64,000 nucleotides of DNA, taken from the NCBI RefSeq assembly GCF_030272615.1, contig NC_081415.1, forward strand, positions 421,874,757 to 421,938,756. The letters are read 5' to 3'. The DNA comes from Cryptomeria japonica (lineage: Eukaryota; Streptophyta; Pinopsida; Cupressales; Cupressaceae). The translations under genes and the position numbers were made by a program. Below the pieces are notes generated by a model, which worked only from the letters and a program-made list of their open reading frames with translations, did no database searches and was not told the DNA's origin. Below are positions 11,801 through 22,394 of this stretch, piece after piece; position 1 is the stretch's first letter, and each line of letters starts with the position of its first letter.

Positions 11801-12530
11801 GCTGTGGATCCTGAGGCGAAGTGGAAGCAAGAGACTTGGGCCGTGGATTTCAGCATGTGAGGGAAGATTTTGGTGATTTCTCCAAGTTACGTTTGCCTTA
11901 ACCACTTATGCTTGCTGACAAAGTCCTGTTTATCTTGATCTTCTTCTTGACCTTGGAGTTGTCATCCACTTCCTTCCAGCCGTGGATTTGGAGGGATGAA
12001 GGAAGTGAAGAGGGAAGGCTGTGGATATTAGGTTGTCAAGGAACAACTTCTACCTAGGTTGGGCTTTTGAGGGGGAAGTGGAAGGGGTGCAAGGTAGGTT
12101 GGGCTTTTGGAGGGGAAGTGGAAGTGGTGAAGGATGGTCGGACTTTTGAGGGGTAAGTGGAAGTGAAGAGGGATGGTCGGGCTTTTGAGGGGTAAGTGGA
12201 AGTGAAGAAGGATGGTCGGGCTTTTGAGGGGTAAGTGGAAGTTGATGACTTCTCCAAATTGTTTATCTCATTAATCACCCTCATTCCTTCATTAACCTTA
12301 GCCATTTGTTTTATCAAGTATCAAGATGTTCTTCACTTTCAAAGTGAAATGAGTTCATTGCCAAGTTAAGGGAAAATCAGTTATGGCCGTGGATTTAGGC
12401 ATGAAGTGGAAGTTGTCAAGTATGGCTGTGGATTTGGACATGAAGTGGAAGTTGTCAAGCATGGTCGTGGATTTGAGCATGAAGTGGAAGTGGAAGGTCA
12501 TGGATTTCAAGGTGAAGTGGAAATTTTCTT
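11801..12530 (+). repeat. 39-bp direct repeats in LTR C
   Basis: Two blocks share a period of 39-40 bp. Block one (12057-12243) has five units with GGGCTTTTGAGG and AAGTGGAAGT. Block two (12383-12530) has three to four units with GTGGATTTGAGCATGAAGTG. Both share an ATGGTCG...TTTGAG...AAGTGGAAGT pattern, and looser copies begin near 11801, so they appear to be one diverged array. The open frames across it are repeat artefacts. Confidence 0.85.
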
Positions 12531-13111
12531 CTTTTCACTCCGAGTTGACCACTTCAATTCTAGCCTAATTTGATCATTTCATTTCCTTTCCTTGCAAACT
12601 TGAAGGGTTCAAGGGGTAACTCACACATTGGCACCTTCATTCAACATCGCCATCACGACCTTTGTTGCCTCTCATCAAGCACTGATTTCACCAAGTGTAG
12701 AGTGACTAGCTCGTAGGGCTGACTTGGTGTTTTCTTCCTTTCATCATCACCGAGGTTTGATCAATCCTTAGTTCCTCATCCTATCCTAAAGATATCTACT
12801 TGCTCGCTTGATTGCTTATCATACTTGAGACTCATACCCTAGCTCAACCTGAAGGTGCACTATGAAGCATCGCTCGATGATCACCTTGATTCTCGCCTAT
12901 CACCTGATCACCTAGAGCTTAGAAGACCTCAAACTAGTCTAGACAAAGACCTGACTGTTGATAGATTGCCTGACTTGATCACATCCTGACAATCAAAGGC
13001 ACTACATCTCTCACAAGCAAAAGGTTAATAACTAAAGAAACTACTACCAAGCTAGACGACCAGCTAAAACTACGCTAGAAAGCAAAAAGTGGGGGTCCCC
13101 ATTTGTACAAA

Positions 13112-13640
13112 AAGTAAAGAAAGCAGAGAACTCTAGTGCACAAAAAGTAATTGTGAAGGACATGCTAAAACCAATTGTCCAAAGAAGCTATTTTGTGTGA
13201 TCTATGAAGTCCTAGACCACTGAAGTAAATTATGCTCATACAATTTGAAGCCCAGGAGTACACAAGTACTCTTTACACGTGGAGAGTAGCCCACTCCACC
13301 GAAGCCACATAACACATCTCTAGGTAGTTATTGAAATCAAAGAGGAGGTTGAAATCAAATGCAATACAATCCCAAAGGATTTCCCATCGTACAATGCCAA
13401 CAATGTAATGGATTGGGACACTTTGTGAGAGATTGCCAACTAGAGCAAGAAAAATTTCAACTATTGTGCAAATGGTGTGGACCTAGAGACCATGAAGAAT
13501 TAGATGTTTGAAGAAAAAAGCTAGTGTCAGCATGACTAATGTAAGGCATAATGAAGTATTATTCGTTACTTGAGCCTAAGAAAAGAAGGTTGTGTACCCA
13601 GATCCACATACAGAAGGGAAAAAAAAAAGACTTCATGAAG
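13112..13640 (+). pseudogene. Tat-like Gag C-terminus with CCHC zinc knuckles
   Basis: In broken frames there is a GHAKTNC knuckle fragment near 13145-13185 and a perfect CCHC knuckle near 13394-13435 (CQQCNGLGHFVRDC). A second follows at about 13462 (CKWCGPRDHEE), whose last Cys is lost by a frameshift. Zinc knuckles bind packaged element RNA. The N-terminal Gag is absent because long LTR C abuts on the left. Stops and frameshifts make it non-functional. Confidence 0.75.
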
Positions 13641-13769
13641 CAAGGGCCAAAGTGGAGTGCTATGGCTAACAAATGATGCTAGTCAAATGAAAATGCAAGT
13701 ACAATAACAAAATCAATATAATTTAATACAAATATTGCAAGGCAAGTACTTCAAACTACTATACCAATT

Positions 13770-14369
13770 AAATTAGTGGATTTATTACAAAGTATTCTTG
13801 AACTTCAAAATGCTATTATATCAGGGAAGAATGAGATGGTGTATTCTACAATGCATTTGATATTTGGTGAGAATGAAGATCCAATAACTAAATCTTTGTT
13901 GCTAAGTAACCAAGTTATTGATCCGATGTTACTAACAACTAACATGGCAAAGAAACCAACGTGGTGAATATGGAGATCGATGTGAACATACTTTTCGAAG
14001 ACACTTGGAGAAGTCTGGGCAAGACGACCATTTGGCTCCCAACTTTTCAATTGATGGGTGTAGATCAACAAGGTATTAGGATACTTAGATATATAATGGG
14101 TGAAAAGGTAATTATTGGAATGCAAGAATTTTTGTTGAATTTTGTGGTCATTTTACTATGGAAGAAAGCATATGATGCATTGTTGGGTTGAGGTTAGTTG
14201 GTAGTAACCAAAGTCGATCACAACTAGAAAAGAATACAATCTCCATTGAGAAGAAGGTTCAAAAGTATATAATTGATTTGAAGAACCAAGTAGTCAGTGA
14301 GTAAGAAGCTCCCTCAGATTTTCATTTGATTTAGACTTCAAATAAAAAAGGATGGAGAAGTAGGATTAG
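13770..14369 (+). pseudogene. Retroviral-type aspartic protease remnant (Tat-like)
   Basis: Frame pieces at 13776-13967 and 13961-14191 (two frames) read as the protease region of the gag above. Residues such as DVNILFEDTW, TFQLMGVDQQG and YDALLG correspond to the flap and C-terminal parts of plant Ty3 proteases as I know them. The catalytic Asp-Ser-Gly triad is not recognisable. The frame then runs as ISIEKKVQKYIIDLKNQVVS to a solo LTR inserted at 14375 and resumes at 18388. Confidence 0.65.
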
Positions 14370-14374
14370 GGTCC
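14370..14374 (+). repeat. Target-site duplication GGTCC (left)
   Basis: GGTCC immediately precedes the TGTTG start of solo LTR B and is repeated at 18383-18387. Confidence 0.85.
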
Positions 14375-15236
14375 TGTTGACGTGTATTTTGTACACTATC
14401 AAACACAGAATAAAATACCTAAAGGTACCTTATCCTCTCTTGAATAAAGCCTCTGATTGCTGAAGATATCGCGACAAAGGATCAATCAGGATGACTCCAA
14501 GGTTCTTTTTAGTAGGGTCTCTACATGTGGATAAGCTCCAGTGGTATGATGTGATTTGCTGGAATCACAAGGGGACTTACATTTGATGATTGAACTTCTG
14601 ATCTGCTTTGCTGGAACACAGGCTCTTACTAGCTTAGATTTTAAAAAAAATGGAAAAAGGATGAGGGCGAAGAGAAGATTTAATCCTAATACTAAGAATG
14701 TAGGAGCAATGATTGATCTTTGGTGAAACTCTAACTAGGTCTTGTTTTGACATCGCAGGACCATCTCCACAAGGCTAGTGCGATCTTCGAAGGGAAGCTT
14801 TATGATGTTCAAATCATCACTGCAGGCATAGACACCATCAGGTTGATGCATATCAATGAAGAAGCGACAATTGAAGTTAGGCTTAAGCTGAATGATTCCA
14901 GTTGACTACGCAAGGCAAGTCTGCAATCAACAAACTGCTAGTAGTATGGGTGTACGAATTCCACCATCAATCAAGCATATTTCTTCCACTCATCTAATAA
15001 CATGAAATCAAATATGAGAAGTATAAAGACCATGCAAATTGTCGAATTGACCCATAAATTTCACCATTTCTTCAATGAAGTTACAAGTCTTTTACAACAA
15101 CCTCTTGGCAACAATCTTTGCCTTCTCTCTCTACTCTACTCTAGTTACTATTCTATTTCTATCTTCTAACTGTTTTCAACTCTCTAACTATTATCTAACT
15201 ATTGCTAATTCCCTTTACAAATGAAATGCCAGGGCT

Positions 15237-15243
15237 TATATAG
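15237..15243 (+). promoter_or_regulatory. LTR promoter TATA box (copy B)
   Basis: TATATAG in AGGGCTTATATAGTGCCC, aligned with the TATA boxes of copies A and C. Confidence 0.6.
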
Positions 15244-15306
15244 TGCCCACAATACAATTCAATGGCTAAGATCAATTCGAGATCAATGGCCAAGATTTTA
15301 CAATGA

Positions 15307-15324
15307 AAACCCTAATTAGGGTTT
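15307..15324 (+). promoter_or_regulatory. Telo-box palindrome (copy B)
   Basis: AAACCCTAATTAGGGTTT, third identical copy, about 64 bp after the TATA box. Confidence 0.8.
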
Positions 15325-16626
15325 GTTACAACCATTACATAACATTTAATGCTTGACCAATGATAAAATTGTATTGCTTGGACACATGTCCTCTCTAGAA
15401 AATTCCACCAATGGATAGCTGGGGTAGGTACATCGGAGTTTGTGCCACCTTCCATGAGTTAGGTACATTGAATTTGGACATGCTGAGGTGGACCACACTG
15501 ACTGGAGGAGTGATGACTGGGATGCCACCTCATCTGACACTTGTAGCTTGCTAGATATTCAATTTGATGTCGTTGAGAGGCTATCTTTAATTAACTCTTG
15601 TTCTAACTCCTTTTGTCCTTGATGTGCAAGACGATTGATGTACCTTGCCTTGGAATGCTGGATTTGGAAGAGGTCGCCCTTGATGATGTTAGTCCAAAGA
15701 AGGCCGTCCTTGTCGATGCTTGATTGTCCTTGAGAAGATCTCCATTTGATGCCTACACAACATTTCAAAATTAGAAACATGATTTTGCAATATATAACAT
15801 AGATTAGATTAATTTTTAGGAAACTTCATAATAAATCCTTGAGTTATTATTTCCTAAAAAACGATTGAGCTATTACAATTCAAAATTCAAAATTCAAAAT
15901 TTGAAGGCTATGACGATCAACAATCAAAATCAAAACAATAAATCCATATCGCCATACCTCACTTGAGAGCTAACTCAAAAAATGCAAAATGAAGAAAATC
16001 GCCTAGGCAAAAATTAATGTTTGAAACTTTCAACGTGATCTCCTTCAAACGAGCGATCCTCTTTAGTAATTCGCCACCTTTGGGGGGGGGTCTTCAATGT
16101 AGTCTTTGGCAAGTTCGCCCCACTTTAACTTCAAGTTCGCACTCCCTTTGCTAAATTCGCACTTCTCCTTTATGAAATTCACTCCTTATAAATACAAATC
16201 GCACCTCTCTTTGTCTTCTCCAAATCGCATATGAATGAAGGTGAAATGATGATTTGAAAATGAAATTATCACCTTCCCTTTATAGGCGCTTACCCCATGC
16301 ATTACCTTAGGCCGACTTTTGCAAAATAAGGTAATTAAAAGCAACTTTAAAATAAAACCAAAGGCCGACTTTGTAAGAATAAAACAAGTAAATCCAAGCG
16401 CTCCAAGTTCTCATTTAAAATAATAATTAATTAATTAAATGCCATCGTTTTTAATTAATTCGTTTTTTTTTAAATAGGCAAAATTAATCAATTAAATGCT
16501 CATGCGTTAATTTTTAAATGCTATCAATTGAATATTCCGATTTATCGATTTTTCTAGCATTTAATAAAATTCAAAAAAATGTTTTAACGCCAAAACTTGG
16601 AGATGGTGGAAAGATACAAACCATTA

Positions 16627-17913
16627 TCGCCCTGGTCCCTGACTGAGGGACAGGAGCGAACTTCCATTTTAGCCTTTGATTTTCGCCTTTGACGTCCAAA
16701 ATTTCCATCTTTACGTTGAAACTGGCATTTTCGCTAAGAATTTCAAACTTGGGTGACTTGACCTTGCAAATGAGTGCCTCTTGAGGTGATATCGCCCTGG
16801 TCCCTTGGAGAGGGATAGGAGCGATCCCTATGTTCTTACTTGAAATTCTTTGTTCTTGATTTTAACTCCTCGTTCATTGCCTTCCAAACGACATTTTAAA
16901 CCCTTTGTAACTTTGCTTTGACATGATCTTCGAAGGATAACAAGTATTTTAGCAAATATCGCCCTGGTCCCTTGGTGAGGGACAGGAGCGATCCTGGTGT
17001 TTTCTCCTTGATCTTGCTTCTTCAATCACCAATCTTCATTATATGGCAAGCAATGATGTTATCCCTTCGCTTCATGCATATTCTACTTGTCGTTAACAAG
17101 GGATATTCGATGTTTAAATGGTTTTCGCCCTGGTCCCTTGGTGAGGGACAGGAGCGAATTTTATGCTCTAGCCAACATTTGCTATCTTTCAACCTTTGCT
17201 TCTTGTTCGTTGCCTTCCAAATGATATCTTCGACCTTGTGCAACCTTGTACGTCCTTGACTTGGCGTGATTTTTGAATGAACTGGCTAATAAAATGAATA
17301 TCGCCCTAGTCCCTTACTGAGGGACAGGAGCGAATTTGGACTTGTAGGCTCCATCACACTTTGCTAACTTCAAAAATTATCTTCAATAGACTCGTTGTGT
17401 CCCCTTTCATTCATCCTTGGCCGGGACTTTGTTCAAACTTGGCGAGAAATTGACCTAAGGCAAAAATCGCTCTGGACCCTGACTGAGGGGCAGGAGCGCC
17501 TAGGCCAATTTGAGTCTCCTATTGATGTCTTGTAATCTTCAATTTGTCTTCAACGGGTTCATTTCATCCTCCTTTCTTGCTTCAAACTCAAAACTTGCTT
17601 GCTTTTTGCCCAAAACATGCCTCATGAGGAAAATCGCTCTGGTCCCTGAGAGAGGGACGGGAGCTATCACTTAAATTCGCCCTGGTCCCTGGCAGAGGGA
17701 CAGGAGCGATTTTTGTCCTCCAGACCCAAATGCTTCACTTTTCACCATGAAATGTCTTTGCTAGGGAAGATATCATCCTGCTTCATGCTATGAATAAAAG
17801 TTAATGTCCAAAAAAGGTCTAAAAATGTGCATATAAAGAAAATCGCTCTGGTCCTTCAGTGAGGGATAGGAGCGCTTTTCGCTCTGGACCCTTGGAGAAG
17901 GACAGGAGCGAAA
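16627..17913 (+). repeat. Hairpin array B, ten stem-loops at ~166-bp period
   Basis: Units of about 34 nt with arms TCGCCCTGGTCCCT and AGGGACAGGAGCGA start at 16627, 16792, 16959, 17125, 17301, 17467, 17634, 17677, 17843 and 17879. Spacings are 165, 167, 166, 176, 166, 167, 43, 166 and 36. Spacers are diverged, but some share GTTGCCTTCCAAA, showing an old tandem repeat in which the stem-loop is best conserved. The units are a variant of array A, sharing CGCTCTGGACC and CAGGAGCGA. Confidence 0.92.
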
Positions 17914-17949
17914 TTTGACTTTTCGAACTCTCAATCAGGACAATTTTAA

Positions 17950-17983
17950 TGGAATATAACATTTAAGTATAAGTTATATTCCA
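17950..17983 (+). repeat. Perfect 11-bp inverted repeat after array B
   Basis: TGGAATATAAC and GTTATATTCCA flank a 12-nt loop. It is the counterpart of 2321-2396 in copy A. Confidence 0.8.
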
Positions 17984-18064
17984 TATATACTTTCAGGATG
18001 TTTGAGAGTGGTTTCAGGCCTCCAGGAGTTATATTGCAAAATCTAGTTTTTGGAGGTTTTTCAG

Positions 18065-18225
18065 TTTCCAGACTTAGTCAAATTCAGGATCAGGACATTC
18101 CGGACTTGGCCAAATTTCAGGATCAGGACATTCCAGACTTAGCCAAATTTCAGGATCAGGACGTTCAGACTTAGCCAAATTTTCAGGACATTCCAGACTT
18201 AGCCAAATTTCAGGATCAGGACTTC
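18065..18225 (+). repeat. Short tandem repeats near LTR B end
   Basis: Four to five degenerate ~30-nt units with CCAGACTTAGCCAAATTTC and AGGATCAGGACATT, as in copy A at 2470-2612. Confidence 0.7.
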
Positions 18226-18382
18226 ACTCCAGCAGGACCTGCTATCCTATTGATCTCCCCGACAACACTCAAAATGCAAAGGCTAGCTAACAAAACCCTA
18301 AAAGACCAAAAAAACAAACCCTAAAAAGCAAAAAACATGGGTCCCCAATGGCAATGGGGCGATGTGTGAAAACGTCACAACA

Positions 18383-18387
18383 GGTCC
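18383..18387 (+). repeat. Target-site duplication GGTCC (right)
   Basis: Right copy of the duplication flanking solo LTR B. Confidence 0.85.
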
Positions 18388-18668
18388 CAATGGAATCAAG
18401 CGACGAAGGGATTTTGGAATTACAGTCATATCTAGAAGATGAAACAAATTTCCTCAATGGCTTGTTTCATTGGCAAATGGAGGACCATGAGGTATTTCCA
18501 TCGAATTGTACTTTTATTGAAGCTACAAAGATCAAAAAGTTGGACAGTTTACGTGTGTCATATGCAACACAAGGTTTGCCAAAGATAACACTTTCAATTC
18601 CAATAGAGAGAACCAACTGTATCAAAGATCACGAAAGTAATAATGGCATGTCTGGGAGCTCAGTTTGA
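18388..18668 (+). pseudogene. Tat-like polyprotein spacer, continuation after solo LTR
   Basis: An open frame from within the LTR end to 18668 reads ESSDEGILELQSYLEDE and NGLFHWQMEDHEVFP, acidic polyprotein rather than random sequence. It continues the element broken at 14369. In the plus-strand element at 60586 a similar acidic/Pro-rich segment precedes a G-patch, so this is probably the protease-to-G-patch spacer of the same family (inference). The element is lost beyond 18668. Confidence 0.5.
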
Positions 18669-19843
18669 ACCAGTTTTTAAATATATTGTAAAAATTATTT
18701 ATCATTAATAAAATATATCAAGTGGCATTGCCACCTTGCCAAGAAAAAAAAAAAATAGTAAAATATTTGTTCTAGAGCATAAATATACTTGTTTTCAAGT
18801 AAAATTAACTTCACAACAAAATTATGAAAGTGAAAAATATTGGAGATAAAATTTTTGCAAGTAAAGCACAAAAGACTAGGTGGGGCCCCCATGAGAATGA
18901 AAATAATAAAAGTAAAACGTTTGGGAAAAATAACTATGAAATCACCTTATTTTACCATTGTACGACTTGTGGCTTCCCCTAGGAAAGCAACATGATCTAG
19001 TCAAATTGACTCTAATCCTTGGTTGGCTATCTTTGGCCTACTTCTATAATAACTTAATGTACGAATAAAGGTATATTTTTACTCCTCTCTTTTGTATGCA
19101 TTATTGTTTCAGTTCATTATTTCAATTATTCATTTAATCAAATAGAAGAGTATAGTATTTGGGTCTTGGCCAAATCCTTTCTTGTTTTTTAGCTTCAACT
19201 TTGGCTCCAACTTCTACAAACACATCGGTCGTAACATTTGCTTCAACTTTGGATTTGGTTCAAACTTCTATTTGACAAATTGGTGTTGGCTTTTGCCAAG
19301 TTTGTCAACAAGGTCTGCGTTGTTTTTCCTCTAGAAAGGGGCAGTTATCATATGCAACCTAGACCCATTTCCTATTTGTTAACAATATTAGATCTCCTTC
19401 CAGCTGAATTCTTTCTTTCTATTGGCTTCAACTTCAGTTCCAAATTCTACTCACAAATTGGCCTTGGCATTTGCTTCAGCTTTGGCGTTAGCTTCAACTT
19501 CTATCAGATACATTAGTCTTTGCTTTCACTTCGGCTTTGGTTTTCACTTCTACTATAAGTTTGCCTCAACAGTTTGTGAGAATTATCTCCCATAGCCTAT
19601 CTTCTTTCTTATTGTACAATCTACCTCGTAGATTGTCTACTTTCCTTGTCTACTCCTTGATGAATTGGCCTTCTCTAACCACCTTTGTTTGGGCGTAATG
19701 GTATAAATTCCTCCATGTATGGTGTCAATATTCACATTTTTCCTTTTGTTCCTAACATCTCTCCTCGTAACATTATAGAATCTTTTGTTCTTGTGCTTTG
19801 TAGTCTCAATTTGCATGCAGACTTTCCAAGATTATGTAGTGCC
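18669..19843. other. No gene; degenerate CTTCAACTTTGG repeats
   Basis: AT-rich. From about 19190 to 19560 a loose direct repeat of GCTTCAACTTTGG and CAACTTCTA recurs several times. The frames there are repeat-derived. Confidence 0.5.
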
Positions 19844-19848
19844 TTGTT
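19844..19848. repeat. Target-site duplication TTGTT (left)
   Basis: TTGTT directly precedes the LTR start at 19849. Its partner is 34838-34842. Confidence 0.85.
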
Positions 19849-20742
19849 TGATGAACTTATAAGGCACTGAGAGGGGAGGGTGGGGGGGGGTGAATCAGAG
19901 CAAGCAAAAACAATATAAATCTGATCACCAACTCTAACAACTTACAACTTATCAAGCATATAAGAAATATCACCACATAAGCTAATGCCCAATAAAACAG
20001 ATTCCACATAACACGAGATTTATACGTGGAAAACCCAAAAGGGAAAAACCACGGTGGGAGTTGGTACCCACAAGATTCACTATCTGCATAATAGAAATCT
20101 TGACTAGTTAAAGTCTTACAGCCTTGTTAGAAGCAGACCGGGTTAAGAGTCACTTGGTTAAGGGATTTGAATGATAAGCCCTATTAGGAGCAATAACCTG
20201 TTAGGATCAACCACGCAAGAGGATTTGAGACTCTGATTCAGAGCTACCTTGTTAGGGGATTTACAGATTAAGGTATGTTAGAACCTACCCGGTTAGGGGA
20301 TTTTGCTGTTGCAAACTGTTAGGAAAACAACAGTGAAAAGATCTTTAAGTAACACCTTCTGTGTTTGATAAGATCCACTTCCGATCCTTAAAACTTCAAC
20401 AAAACTTAATTACAGAACTTCCCTAATCACCGCACAATCTTATTCACAATATTCGCTCATGAATTCTCTCTTTACACACATACCGACTTTATACCTCATC
20501 ACACTTTTTTATAAACATTTACATTTAGTCGGCTACAACCTTGCAACAATTTCCTAGGTTCAATGAATCTGAACAAACTTACATCGCACGCTTTACATAT
20601 GTCGGCCATCGACATAACAAATTAAAACCTGTGCCGTTTTACCGATTTAAGTGAGTTTATCACTATCGGTTAAGTGTTCTACTAGTTTGTCTTTTCTGTA
20701 CATCAAATCTCGCTCATCCAGTTGAATCTGCCAATGCAGTTG
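19849..20742 (-). repeat. 3' LTR of the non-autonomous element, part 1
   Basis: Aligns with 33618-34500 of the 5' LTR, including TGATGAACTTATAAGGCACT, the G-run, and repeated GTTAGGGGATTT and TGTTAGGA motifs. It is broken after CAATGCAGTTG by the chromovirus insertion and resumes at 27840. Confidence 0.88.
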
Positions 20743-21902
20743 TGTAAAATTCCTTACTAGATCTTACTGCTAATAGATGTGTTTGCCCAGATTGTACATA
20801 AATATAGCTATAAAATTAACCGGTTGATAAGTGTATTTAATAATATAACCATGCAATTCCAAAATTAACTTCCAAATTTATTGACCTTCATAGCATTTAT
20901 TGACAAATTTATTATAACATTCAAAAGAGTGTTTCACGAAGAAACTGTTGATTTCACTGAAGCTGTATGTGCCCAGTCACTTGGCTGCTAGCTTCTCATA
21001 GACCGCGGATTCCGAGTATACTGATTGAGAAATGCGACAGTCATCGATGGACTTCTCGTAGTGTAAGTACGTGCCACATGAGTTATACGATGTCCTTCTT
21101 ACGCAAAGACCCGCACTTTCTATTTCCGGTGCAGAGAACTCTCCTTCATCGTGTCACCAGTTCTACCTTCGTTACACTATCGTGTGATTTCCTTACGGAC
21201 TGTGTGGTAACTAATAAATATCATTCAGATTCTCCTTTGCGATGATTCCCTGTTGCCTTACGAATGCACTGGTTCCTCTGTTCCATACCACCATCTCCGC
21301 ATTACTGCGTTTGCCGCAAAATATCACCTTGCTACTCGATATCGGGTTAGGAGTCACGATGAAGATTTCAATCTTCGTTAGAGTGCGGAATGACTTAACA
21401 ACTCTGTCTCACGCATTGGCTGTTGTTCACAAACACTCGAGAACATGGTGGAAATTGCGAACTCCCGTTTAGAGTGCGGGTTGGATTTACAGCACCATCT
21501 CACACGATAGTTGCTATTTCCGAACCTGTGTGTTGCAATACCCCTTGAAACTTGCACTGCTTGTCTGAAGTAACTTCAGAAAACCATCACCAATAGGCTA
21601 GTTAATTACCGACGAAAGGTTGATATCTACAGGTGAGCGATAACTCGCACACATAGGAATTGGAATCCTTTCTCTTTTCCAGGAAATTGTGTTATATAAT
21701 CCGATTCCCTTCTCGGATGCTACCATCCTTTTATTATCAGCAATTGGTTAGGAATCCTGTACTACTTACGACTAGTTATGGTGTTAATAAAATAAAAGAC
21801 ATTCTTAAATATTAATTATTTATATAAATGAAGGGGAAATTTATATAAAATAATTAATACATTTTTATACTTTCCTTTTAATGTTTATTAGGGGACGTGA
21901 CA
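20743..21902 (-). repeat. Chromovirus 3' LTR
   Basis: TGTAAAATTCC to GGACGTGACA. On the minus strand it starts TGTCACGTCCCC and ends in ACA. Pairs with 26681-27839. Confidence 0.9.
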
Positions 21903-21912
21903 GTCTCCCTTG
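21903..21912 (-). promoter_or_regulatory. Chromovirus polypurine tract
   Basis: Minus strand CAAGGGAGAC directly before the 3' LTR, the start site for plus-strand DNA synthesis. Confidence 0.7.
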
Positions 21913-22394
21913 CCTCATGTTGCTTGCCCTCAAGCAACTCCAATACTCTTTCATTTTCCCAGGTAGCATCATCTTGAGGCAAATTTTTCCATTTGATGAG
22001 GTATTCTCTGATAATTCCCGTTCTGCAGTTGCCTGTCTCGTGTTTCCAAAATTACTTCATGTATCATTTCGAGCTTCCCTTCATCATTCAAAGGAGGTAA
22101 ATCGCTGGATACTAACACTTGCAGTCCCAAAGCTTTCTCGAGACAAGACACATGAAATACATTGTGTATCTTACTATCCCGTGGTAGGTCAAGTTCATAA
22201 GCAACTGCACCAACCTTCTGTATTACCCAATAGGGACCATAGAATCGCAGTTTTAACTTTTTAGACCCACTCCGTTTGAGAGAAGTTTGCCTATAAGGTT
22301 GCAACCTGAGAAATACCAAATCCCCCACTTCAAAATGACGTTCAACTCGCTTTTTGACTGCATAGATTTTCTGTTGATTCTGAGCGCAATGCAA
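21905..22394 (-). pseudogene. Integrase C-terminal GPY/F domain and chromodomain
   Basis: The frame from 22394 carries VGDLVFLRLQPY, the GPY/F signature FYGPYWVIQKVG and IHNVFHVSCLE. Near 22030 the frame shifts, and the alternative frame reads IIREYLIKWKNLPQDD, a clear chromodomain core with its Tyr and Trp. Chromodomains steer integration to modified histones. The frameshift inside the chromodomain means the tail cannot be made as is. Confidence 0.88.

Larger units (their letters stand above)
10022..13105 (+). mobile_element. Long Ty3/gypsy-like LTR, copy C (3' end lost)
   Basis: Starts TGTTGATG and follows copy B through AAATAAAATACC, TATCCTCTCTTGAATAAA, TTCTTCAATGAA, TATATAG, the telo-box palindrome and, at the far end, AAAGCAAAAAGTGGGGGTCC. 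Homology stops about 30 bases before the expected terminus, at 13105, so the end is truncated. Where copies A and B carry hairpin arrays, this copy carries 39-bp direct repeats. It abuts a gag remnant on the right that probably belongs to another copy. Confidence 0.7.
14375..18382 (+). mobile_element. Solo long LTR, copy B, 4008 bp
   Basis: Begins TGTTGACG and ends CGTCACAACA, imperfect inverted termini, between perfect GGTCC duplications. No internal domain remains, so it most likely arose by unequal recombination between two LTRs. Parts in order: TATA (15237), telo-box palindrome (15307), hairpin array (16627-17913), inverted repeat (17950), CAGACTTAGCC repeats, and a purine-rich tail. It is the only complete copy of the family here and interrupts a protease-bearing element. 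Confidence 0.88.

Noticed and set aside
12054-12317. Minus-strand frame with STYPSKARPS repeats
   Set aside because: Translation of the 39-bp direct repeats in LTR C; no start context or family.
10022-13105. Target duplication for LTR C
   Set aside because: GGCGG before the start is not repeated after 13105; the end appears truncated.
13105-15780. Reading 10022-15780 as one complete element with LTRs of about 1.4-1.6 kb
   Set aside because: The similarity between copies continues past 15780, and perfect GGTCC duplications place the LTR border at 18382, so the LTR is ~4 kb.
906-17913. Regularly spaced hairpin repeats resembling a CRISPR array
   Set aside because: Units are imperfect, spacing is ~166 bp, the context is a plant LTR and there are no cas genes.
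20967-21472. Plus-strand frames in the chromovirus LTRs (also 26905-27183)
   Set aside because: They lie in non-coding LTR sequence, occur in both LTR copies and have no domain.
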